A stretch of 5,081 nucleotides of DNA. It comes from Lachnospiraceae bacterium UBA7480. Its GTDB lineage: Bacteria > Bacillota > Clostridia > Lachnospirales > Lachnospiraceae. Shown piece by piece: positions 1-5,081 of this stretch. The notes below the pieces were generated by a model. It was not told the DNA's origin. It saw only the letters and a list, made by a program, of their open reading frames with translations, and ran no database searches. The DNA is taken from NCBI GenBank assembly GCA_002479655.1, contig DLOQ01000153.1:45043-50123 (forward strand), read 5' to 3'. The first letter of the stretch is position 1. The number at the start of each line of letters is the position of its first letter. Both the position numbers and the translations under genes were made by a program.

Positions 1-619
1 TCAATGCCGCAAGCACGAAAAATGCTCCCGGTGCCATAACAAAGATCGCGATCGGGCTCTGGCTCTGCAGCCATCCCGTCACACCTTCTCCCGCGCCAAT
101 CATGGCTGCAAGCTGTGCAAAAGAAACGCCAAAGATCTTGTGCGCGCCCAGCATCTCCCTGACCAGACCGATACAGGTCAGCGCCACTGTAAAACCAAGC
201 CCCATGCCAAGTCCGTCAAACATGGACAAGATAAAATTATTCTTAGAAGCGAATGCTTCCGCGCGCCCCAGAATAATACAGTTTACAACGATCAGCGGAA
301 TAAACATTCCCAAGGCATCATTTAAGGCAGGGATGTATGCCTCCAAAAACTGTCCCACGATAGTTACAAATGATGCAATGATAACAATAAACGCAGGAAT
401 CCGCACCTTATCCGGAATGATATTTCGCAGCAGGGAAATGATGATATTGCTCATCGTCAGAACAACCATTGTCGTCATCCCCATACCGAAACCATTGATT
501 GCAGAAGTCGTGACCGCCAGCGTCGGACACATGCCAAGCATCAGGACAAACGTAGGATTTTCTTTGATCAAGCCATTGAAAAACACCTTTCCGGCTGTCA
601 TTTTATTCTCACTGTCCAT
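1..619 (-). CDS. rnfE: RnfE, membrane subunit of the Rnf ferredoxin:NAD+ oxidoreductase (3' end cut off by window edge)
   Basis: RnfE pairs with RnfA in the membrane, and the pair conducts electrons across the bilayer during ion-pumping ferredoxin:NAD+ oxidoreduction. I translated 206 codons from ATG 617-619 to the left edge with no stop. About six hydrophobic segments are visible, near residues 24-42, 46-64, 73-93, 100-118, 131-153 and 187-206. Two family hallmarks are present: LGMCPTLAV with Cys31, and VVNCIILGRAEAFA with Cys114. In related Rnf and Nqr structures the equivalent cysteines of the two paired subunits bind an iron-sulfur cluster inside the membrane. Relatives are roughly 200-230 residues, so only a short C-terminal tail is missing. 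The start is chosen because AAGGAGGG lies 7 bases upstream; a second Met at residue 7 has no better site. It overlaps the end of rnfG by 11 bases, implying cotranscription and probably translational coupling. NqrD is the nearest alternative, but the neighbours make it Rnf. Confidence 0.95.
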   Translation of the reverse strand, partial: MDSENKMTAGKVFFNGLIKENPTFVLMLGMCPTLAVTTSAINGFGMGMTTMVVLTMSNIIISLLRNIIPDKVRIPAFIVIIASFVTIVGQFLEAYIPALNDALGMFIPLIVVNCIILGRAEAFASKNNFILSMFDGLGMGLGFTVALTCIGLVREMLGAHKIFGVSFAQLAAMIGAGEGVTGWLQSQSPIAIFVMAPGAFFVLAAL

Positions 620-1229
620 TGCTCATCCCTCCTTCCATCAGATATCCATGAAAATAATCAAGACCGGCATTGACTCCGTTTACCACGGCATTGGTCGTGA
701 TCGTCGCCGAGCTGATCGCATCCACTTCGCTCTCCGCCATCGCTCCGGTCTTCGTATATACAAAAGAAGTAACATTCTTACCGGCAAACTGCGGCGCCAA
801 TACGGTCTGTGCCTCCAGTCCGAGTCCGACCGTCTCACTGGTTTCCAGAATGGAGATACCATTTAACGTGCCGTCCATCTGAATCCCCATAACAAACTGG
901 ATATTGCCGCCATAACCTTCCTTGTTGGTCACAGTCAGGACATATCCGACCGGCTGCCCCGCCGTATCATATGCGGTATTGATCTCATTGATCTCGCTCA
1001 ACGGATGCGCTTCCGCAAAAGGCGCGTATTCCGGTGCCGTCATATCCGGCAGCGCCAATGTTTCAAAGGTCGCCGCATCCGCAAAGACCGCCTGAAACGC
1101 CTCCGTCTTTTTCTGCTGCTCCTGCGCCGCGATCGGCTCTTTTGTGATCTCATTGACCAATGCCAGAAGAACCCCCGCAACCGCTGTTATGGCAAATAAT
1201 ATCAATGCATCTTTGATGATCTGTTTCAT
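609..1229 (-). CDS. rnfG: RnfG, FMN-carrying subunit of the Rnf complex
   Basis: RnfG is a single-span membrane-anchored flavoprotein that carries one covalently bound FMN on the outer face and passes electrons within the Rnf complex. The 206 residues match the usual length. A hydrophobic anchor covers about residues 7-26, followed by a soluble FMN-binding domain. The family motif SETVGLG is at 131-137. The flavinylation motif is DAISSAT at 170-176, so Thr176 should carry the FMN attached by an ApbE-type flavin transferase, which is not in this window. The common form of this motif has Gly where this protein has Ser174. The ATG at 1227-1229 is preceded on the minus strand by GGAGGAG with 4 bases between. 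The gene starts 24 bases after rnfD and overlaps rnfE by 11 bases. NqrC is a homologue, but the rnfC and rnfD context excludes it. Confidence 0.95.
   Translation of the reverse strand: MKQIIKDALILFAITAVAGVLLALVNEITKEPIAAQEQQKKTEAFQAVFADAATFETLALPDMTAPEYAPFAEAHPLSEINEINTAYDTAGQPVGYVLTVTNKEGYGGNIQFVMGIQMDGTLNGISILETSETVGLGLEAQTVLAPQFAGKNVTSFVYTKTGAMAESEVDAISSATITTNAVVNGVNAGLDYFHGYLMEGGMSNGQ
627..634 (-). promoter_or_regulatory. Ribosome binding site of rnfE, inside the end of rnfG
   Basis: The minus strand reads AAGGAGGG, followed by 7 bases and then the ATG of rnfE. This near-perfect Shine-Dalgarno sequence lies within the last codons of rnfG, where it encodes part of the MEGGM segment. It decides the rnfE start and means ribosomes finishing rnfG pass over the site. 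Confidence 0.8.
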
Positions 1230-1253
1230 GTTGCTCCTCCATGCACAAATTCA

Positions 1254-2210
1254 TTACTTTTTTCTTTCAACCTTCCTCTTGCCAAAATAGGCAGGCACAG
1301 AAATCTTCTCAATCAAAGGAACCAAAAGATTGCCGATGATGATCGCATAGGATACGCCTTCCGCGGAAGGTCCAAAGAGACGGAAGATCCCGGTCAGAAC
1401 GCCCAGCAAAACGCCGTAGATCACCTGTCCTTTCTGCGTGATCGGTCTGGTCACATAGTCCGTCGCCATAAAGAACGCACCCAGCATCAATCCGCCGCCC
1501 GATATATGCGCGGAAAGGTAATACCAGTCCAGCCCCCTTCCCGCAAAAAGCAGGATAAAGACGGCAAAGGACAATAGATAAGTTCCCGTCACTACCATAT
1601 CGATCACACCCGCCATGATCAATATACATCCGCCGAAAACAATCGCAAGCATGGAAGTCTCACCGATCGTCCCCGGAATCGTACCAAGGATCATGTCCCT
1701 GACAATGACCGGATCTCCATTTTTCAGGCATGCCAGCGGCGTCGCCCCGCTGACCACATCCGCGCCGCCGGGAACAACATAAGAAAAATTCGTCATAATC
1801 TTAGAAAAGGAAATCAAAAGAAAACATCTTGCGCCCAGCGCCGGATTCATAAAATTCTGCCCCAGTCCGCCAAACAGCATCTTCACAACAATGATCGCAA
1901 ACATTCCGCCGATCACGCCGATCCACCATGGCGCGCTGACCGGCAGATTCATCGCAAGCAGCAGTCCTGTTACAACTGCGGAAAAATCACCAATGGTATT
2001 CTTCTTTTTGGCAATCAGGCAAAACAGCCATTCCGAAAGCACACAGGATGCCACGGTAATCAGGATCAGCAGAAGCGCTTTCCCTCCAAAATGCCACACC
2101 CCGAATCCCGCGGCGGGAAGCAGCGCCACCGCTACGGTCAACATGATACGCGCTGTAGAAGATTTCGCCCTGACATGCGGCGTAGATGATACCTTCATCA
2201 AATCACTCAT
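1254..2210 (-). CDS. rnfD: RnfD, integral membrane FMN subunit of the Rnf complex
   Basis: RnfD is a polytopic membrane protein, homologous to NqrB, that carries covalent FMN and is thought to take part in ion translocation. The 318 residues fit clostridial RnfD. About nine or ten hydrophobic segments are visible, beginning near residue 22 and ending near 300, with a basic C-terminal tail (KRKVERKK). The flavinylation motif DVVSGAT spans 151-157, making Thr157 the expected FMN attachment site. Other family signatures are GQNFMNPALGAR (117-128) and FMATDYVTRP (247-256). The ATG at 2208-2210 is preceded by GAGG with 8 bases between, a moderate site. The gene begins 46 bases after rnfC and ends 24 bases before rnfG. 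The sequence does not show whether the coupling ion is Na+ or H+. Confidence 0.96.
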   Translation of the reverse strand: MSDLMKVSSTPHVRAKSSTARIMLTVAVALLPAAGFGVWHFGGKALLLILITVASCVLSEWLFCLIAKKKNTIGDFSAVVTGLLLAMNLPVSAPWWIGVIGGMFAIIVVKMLFGGLGQNFMNPALGARCFLLISFSKIMTNFSYVVPGGADVVSGATPLACLKNGDPVIVRDMILGTIPGTIGETSMLAIVFGGCILIMAGVIDMVVTGTYLLSFAVFILLFAGRGLDWYYLSAHISGGGLMLGAFFMATDYVTRPITQKGQVIYGVLLGVLTGIFRLFGPSAEGVSYAIIIGNLLVPLIEKISVPAYFGKRKVERKK

Positions 2211-2256
2211 TTTATAAACCTCGCTATCTTTTTTGTAACCTGCAAATTATTTCAGC

Positions 2257-3576
2257 CTACCCTTTCCTTCTGTTCGCCAATATGGTCTTACGCATGGATT
2301 TGATCGACTGCGCAAGCTGACGTTTTGCCGGACAGATATAAGTGCAGGATCCACATTCCACACATTCCATGCCATTCAGCTCCAAAAATCCTTCGGTATT
2401 AAAATGATCCGCATGCTCCGCCAGACGGGTAGGGATCAGTCTGGAAGGACATACCTCCACACATCTGCCACAGTTGATACATGGTCCGACCTCCCACATA
2501 GACACTTCATCCTTTGTCATGCACAGCAATGCGGAAGACGTCTTTGTCACCGGCACATCAATATCAAAGATAGCAAACCCCATCATCGGACCGCCGGAAA
2601 TGATCTTCTCCGGTTGTGTGACAAAGCCGCCGGCCTCCTCGATCAATTCTGAGTACAGCGTTCCTGTCTTCACCCGGAAATTCTGCGGTTCCCTGACTGC
2701 ATCCCCTGTCACCGTCACAATCCTGTGCATCAACGGCTGCCCTTCATCGATCGCATTGCATATGGCAATAACCGTATCGACATTATTGACCACACAGCCC
2801 TGATCAGCAGGAAGCATTGTGGAATTGATCGTTCTTCCCGTCACAGCATAGATCAGCTGCCGCTCTGATCCTTGCGGATATTTTGTCATCAGGGCGCGCA
2901 CAAAGATATGATCCAGATTTTCCGTCTGTTTTCTAAGCTTCTCAATACAATCCGGTTTATTGTCTTCCACCGCAAGGATGCCCTGCGCTCCCGGAAACAG
3001 GCTTAACATGATCTGCAGTCCGCGCACCAGCTTGTCCGGCTCCTCCAGCATCTTACGATAATCCGAAGTCAGGTAAGGTTCACACTCCGCACAGTTGACG
3101 ATCACATAATCGATCTTGTCCGGCTCCTTAGGCGAAAGCTTTACCTGCGTCGGGAAACCGGCGCCGCCCATGCCGACGATGCCCGCTTCTCCTATGATAT
3201 GTATGATATCTTCCCGCTTCATATCTTTAAAGTTCATGGTATGGATCGGCGGCGCAGCCTCGTACTGCATATCATTCTCTATTACAATACAGTTGATGTT
3301 GTCACCGGTCACAGTGCGGCGGGGTTCGATGCACTTGACCGTACCGGATACCGACGCATACACCGGCGAAGATACAAATCCGCCAGCCTCCGCAATCTTC
3401 TCACCTGCCAGCACCCTCTGCCCCTTTTCCACGATCGGTTTTGCCGGCGCTCCAATATGCTGGGACAAAGGATATACCAATTCTCCTTTCGGAAGGATGT
3501 CCCTGATCGGTTTATCTTTGGAAAGCGCCTTTCCATCATAAGGATGCACGCCTCCCCGAAATGTCCGTTTTGCCAT
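2257..3576 (-). CDS. rnfC: RnfC, NAD(H)-, FMN- and [4Fe-4S]-binding subunit of the Rnf complex
   Basis: RnfC is the peripheral cytoplasmic subunit where NAD+ is reduced with electrons that enter from ferredoxin through RnfB. The 439 residues match the short clostridial form; the enterobacterial protein is longer because of a C-terminal repeat extension. The N-terminal start, TFRGGVHP (5-12), is typical. The NuoF-like nucleotide/FMN loop GMGGAGFPT is at 135-143, with NCAECEPYLTSDYR at 161-174. Two [4Fe-4S] motifs close the protein: Cys366, 369, 372 and 376, and Cys405, 408, 411 and 415. In this ferredoxin-like arrangement the last Cys of each group is followed by Pro. The ATG at 3574-3576 has AAAAGGAG upstream at a rather long spacing of 12 bases. 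It is the first visible gene of the operon, and the divergent gene on its 5' side supports it being promoter-proximal. Confidence 0.97.
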   Translation of the reverse strand: MAKRTFRGGVHPYDGKALSKDKPIRDILPKGELVYPLSQHIGAPAKPIVEKGQRVLAGEKIAEAGGFVSSPVYASVSGTVKCIEPRRTVTGDNINCIVIENDMQYEAAPPIHTMNFKDMKREDIIHIIGEAGIVGMGGAGFPTQVKLSPKEPDKIDYVIVNCAECEPYLTSDYRKMLEEPDKLVRGLQIMLSLFPGAQGILAVEDNKPDCIEKLRKQTENLDHIFVRALMTKYPQGSERQLIYAVTGRTINSTMLPADQGCVVNNVDTVIAICNAIDEGQPLMHRIVTVTGDAVREPQNFRVKTGTLYSELIEEAGGFVTQPEKIISGGPMMGFAIFDIDVPVTKTSSALLCMTKDEVSMWEVGPCINCGRCVEVCPSRLIPTRLAEHADHFNTEGFLELNGMECVECGSCTYICPAKRQLAQSIKSMRKTILANRRKG

Positions 3577-3645
3577 GTATCGATCCCACTCCTTTTACTG
3601 CTCTTAGGTTTTTCATAATGCCCTTTTCAAAACATTATAAATCCT

Positions 3646-3659
3646 TATATTATAATATA
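3646..3659. repeat. Perfect 14-base palindrome over the rnfC -10 box
   Basis: TATATTATAATATA reads identically on both strands and contains the proposed -10 hexamer of rnfC. The symmetry stops at the flanking bases (T at 3645, C at 3660). It could be an operator for a dimeric regulator that blocks the promoter, or simply a product of AT-rich promoter composition. It does not match the Rex consensus TTGTTAA-N4-TTAACAA. Confidence 0.5.
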
Positions 3660-3676
3660 CTCCTTTTTGGTGAAAA
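3649..3676 (-). promoter_or_regulatory. Probable sigma-A-type promoter of the rnf operon
   Basis: On the minus strand a perfect TATAAT lies at 3649-3654 and TTTTCA (four of six matches to TTGACA) at 3671-3676, separated by 16 bases. Transcription would start near 3642, giving a leader of about 65 bases before rnfC. A second TATAAT slightly downstream (3634-3639 on the same strand) lacks a recognisable -35. The whole stretch is very AT-rich, so chance matches are possible. Confidence 0.55.
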
Positions 3677-3759
3677 GTTCTACAACAAATTTATCAGGAC
3701 ATAAAATAGCACAAAAATCTGTATATTTCAAAAAAATGCTACATCTATTTTCATTATTG

Positions 3760-3768
3760 TGTTATGAT
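3760..3768 (+). promoter_or_regulatory. Probable extended -10 promoter of the exonuclease gene
   Basis: TGT followed by TATGAT (3763-3768) forms an extended -10 element (TGn plus a five-of-six -10). No good -35 is found at 16-18 bases; GCTACA at 3738-3743 is weak and 19 bases away. Extended -10 promoters often lack a -35. Transcription would begin near 3775, leaving a leader of about 85 bases before the ATG at 3861. Confidence 0.45.
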
Positions 3769-3785
3769 AGAAGCAGACCAATAAG

Positions 3786-3830
3786 CGATGTGAAAATTGA
3801 TACATCATCGGATGGCCGCAGAAGCGGCCG
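3786..3830 (+). promoter_or_regulatory. Structured 5' leader with GC-rich hairpin upstream of the exonuclease gene
   Basis: Two inverted repeats lie in the leader. GGCCGC (3814-3819) pairs perfectly with GCGGCC (3824-3829) around an AGAA tetraloop, with one more possible U-G pair. Just upstream, GATGT (3787-3791) can pair with ACATC (3802-3806), or alternatively CGATG (3786-3790) with CATCG (3806-3810); these two pairings exclude each other. No run of U follows the GC hairpin, so it is not an intrinsic terminator. I do not recognise a known riboswitch core. It may protect the mRNA 5' end or tune translation. Confidence 0.4.
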
Positions 3831-3860
3831 GCAATAAAATAGGATAAAGGCAGGAGCGCA

Positions 3861-4985
3861 ATGAAAACAATCACGACAAATCTACGCCAGCTTGTACCGG
3901 ACTACCCGATCGAATATTTATCTCCGGAGCATGACATCACGCCTTCCGACGTGCTTTTTCTGGATATTGAGACAACGGGGCTGACCGCAAAGAATTCCAA
4001 TCTGTTTCTGATCGGATGCGTATATTACGAAGACCGCGAATGGCATGCCATCCAGTGGCTTGCGGAAAAATATGAAGAAGAACTGCAGGTTCTGACTGCA
4101 TTTTTCGATCTGTTAAAAAATTACCACTATTTGATCCATTACAACGGCAACCAGTTTGACATTCCATATCTATTACAAAAATGCCGGCAGTTTTCTCTGG
4201 ATTACAATTTTGATAACTGCGAAGGCATAGATATTTATCGAAGATCCGTGCCTTACCGCGATATTTTGTCTCTTCCGGACTTAAAGCAGAAGACGGTTGA
4301 GGATTTTCTGGGACTTGTCAGGGAAGATACCTGCTCCGGGCACGATATGATCAGCAAATATCACGATTATGTCTGCACGCAGGATGAAACCCTGTTAAAT
4401 GAGCTGCTGCTGCACAACGAAGACGACTTAAAAGGCATGTTGAAGGTCATTTCCATCCTTTCCTATTCCGACCTGTTCCATCTGCCGGTACGCGTCATGA
4501 AAGCGCAGGCAAGCTATTACCATGACAGCAGTAAAAAACGCTGTCAGGAGATCGTTATGCGGCTCCGCTTCCAGTCTGCCATTCCCGTACCGTTTTCTTT
4601 CAGGGCATTGGGATGTTATTTCAGCGCGGAAGGAATGGACGGCACCTTAAAAGTGCCCATTTATGAAGAGGAAATGAAATTTTTCTACTCCAATTATAAA
4701 GATTACTACTATCTTCCCGCAGAAGATATGGCGATGCACAAATCCGTGGCTACCTTCGTTGATAAGTCCCACCGCGTACAAGCCACAGCCGCCAACTGCT
4801 ATACCCGAAAGCAGTCCATGTATCTGCCGGAATGGGATGTTCTATTTACCCCTTTCTTCAAACGGGAATACCGCGCAAAAGAATTTTTCTTTGAATTGAC
4901 CGATGAATTTAAAAAGAGCCGCTCCGGCTTCTCCCTCTATGCGGAACATGTATTACAGTCCATGTTTGAACAGTGGAGACAATAA
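3861..4985 (+). CDS. YprB-family RNase H-fold 3'-5' exonuclease-like protein (RNase_H_2 domain)
   Basis: This is a predicted cytoplasmic nuclease with a DEDD-type exonuclease fold; substrate and pathway are unknown. The N-terminal domain (about residues 30-205) carries all three exonuclease motifs. Exo I is FLDIETTGL with Asp35 and Glu37. Exo II is HYNGNQFDIPYL with Asp100. Exo III is an HxxxD, His185 to Asp189, in HNEDDLKGM. These residues would bind two metal ions, and they look intact. The C-terminal half (about 206-374) has no motif I can name; it has an aromatic-rich block near 274-301 (including YYYLPAED and HKSVATFVDK) and NCYTRKQSMYLP at 312-323. No signal peptide or membrane segment is seen. 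The ATG at 3861 follows AGGAG with 4 bases between, and an in-frame TAG at 3840-3842 rules out a longer start. It is transcribed alone, divergently from rnfC. At 374 residues it is somewhat shorter than Bacillus YprB. Confidence 0.85.
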   Translation: MKTITTNLRQLVPDYPIEYLSPEHDITPSDVLFLDIETTGLTAKNSNLFLIGCVYYEDREWHAIQWLAEKYEEELQVLTAFFDLLKNYHYLIHYNGNQFDIPYLLQKCRQFSLDYNFDNCEGIDIYRRSVPYRDILSLPDLKQKTVEDFLGLVREDTCSGHDMISKYHDYVCTQDETLLNELLLHNEDDLKGMLKVISILSYSDLFHLPVRVMKAQASYYHDSSKKRCQEIVMRLRFQSAIPVPFSFRALGCYFSAEGMDGTLKVPIYEEEMKFFYSNYKDYYYLPAEDMAMHKSVATFVDKSHRVQATAANCYTRKQSMYLPEWDVLFTPFFKREYRAKEFFFELTDEFKKSRSGFSLYAEHVLQSMFEQWRQ

Positions 4986-5060
4986 CATCCTTTTCTCTGT
5001 CACAAGAACCGGAATATTTCGTATCAAAGCATCAAAAGGAGATATCAAATAATTGAAAAT

Positions 5061-5081
5061 GAGGGTGTCCCAAAAGTCATA
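5061..5081. mobile_element. Possible terminal inverted repeat of an insertion sequence continuing past the right edge
   Basis: The window ends in GAGGGTGTCCCAAAAGTCAT plus one base. This closely resembles, from memory, the ends of IS1182-type elements common in Firmicutes, which typically read GG-TGTCTCAAAAGT or similar. No transposase is visible because the window stops here, and the other end cannot be compared. The 75 bases between the exonuclease stop and this point (4986-5060) hold no gene and no clear terminator hairpin; they include three ATCAAA words (5023, 5031, 5044) that I do not regard as meaningful. Confidence 0.45.

Noticed and set aside
102..866. A 254-codon open frame on the plus strand across rnfE and rnfG
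   Set aside because: It lies antisense to two well-identified genes, its translation has no recognisable domain and odd composition rich in Ile, Ser and Pro, and no convincing ribosome binding site precedes it. It is a shadow of the coding pattern of the real genes.
3116..3618. Two overlapping plus-strand open frames of about 140 codons over the 5' half of rnfC
   Set aside because: Both are antisense to conserved rnfC sequence, have no family resemblance, and reflect codon bias of the opposite strand.
3680..3700. Possible Rex redox-repressor site (ACAACAAATTTATC) upstream of rnfC
   Set aside because: It resembles only one half of TTGTTAA-N4-TTAACAA and the second half is absent, so a Rex operator is not supported.
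3814..3829. GC-rich hairpin as an intrinsic terminator or attenuator
   Set aside because: The stem is followed by GGCAATAAAATAGG rather than a run of T, so it lacks the tract needed for intrinsic termination.
5023..5049. Three ATCAAA words as a direct repeat array
   Set aside because: They are six bases long, unevenly spaced and in AT-rich DNA, so they are expected by chance.
5053..5081. Start of a new plus-strand gene at TTG 5053 or ATG 5059 after AAAAGGAG (5034-5041)
   Set aside because: The spacing is long for either start (11 and 17 bases), only about nine codons are visible, and the same bases are better explained as an insertion sequence end.

Overview
The window looks like chromosomal DNA of an anaerobic Firmicute of the class Clostridia, most likely a Lachnospiraceae-type gut bacterium. 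The reasons are the clostridial rnf gene order C-D-G-E, strong purine-rich ribosome binding sites, the short clostridial form of RnfC (439 residues, without the long C-terminal extension of the enterobacterial RsxC), and a YprB-type RNase H-fold exonuclease as neighbour. The organism assignment is inference; no rRNA or other phylogenetic marker is present.

Positions 1-3576 (minus strand) hold four consecutive genes of an rnf operon, read right to left: rnfC, rnfD, rnfG and the first 206 codons of rnfE, which runs off the left edge. The usual next genes, rnfA and rnfB, would lie just outside. Together they encode most of the membrane ferredoxin:NAD+ oxidoreductase. RnfC is the NAD(H)/FMN and iron-sulfur subunit, RnfD and RnfG carry covalent FMN, and RnfE is half of the RnfA/RnfE membrane pair. 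Key cofactor residues are visible in every subunit: the eight cluster cysteines and GGAGFPT loop of RnfC, Thr157 of RnfD, Thr176 of RnfG, and Cys31 and Cys114 of RnfE. The complex is therefore expected to be functional. Gaps are 46 and 24 bases, then an 11-base overlap, as expected for one transcript.

Positions 3577-3860 are an AT-rich divergent control region. It holds a probable promoter for rnfC (minus strand) whose -10 sits in a 14-base perfect palindrome. It also holds an extended -10 promoter for the plus-strand gene, and a leader of about 85 bases with a GC-rich hairpin.

Positions 3861-4985 (plus strand) encode a 374-residue protein with an N-terminal DEDD-type 3'-5' exonuclease domain of the YprB / RNase_H_2 family and a less understood C-terminal half. 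The last 21 bases resemble the terminal inverted repeat of an insertion sequence (IS1182-like) that would continue off the right edge.

I found no CRISPR array, tRNA, rRNA, defence island or clearly new system. The window is mostly ordinary core metabolism, with modest points of interest in the control region, the exonuclease C-terminal half and the right edge.
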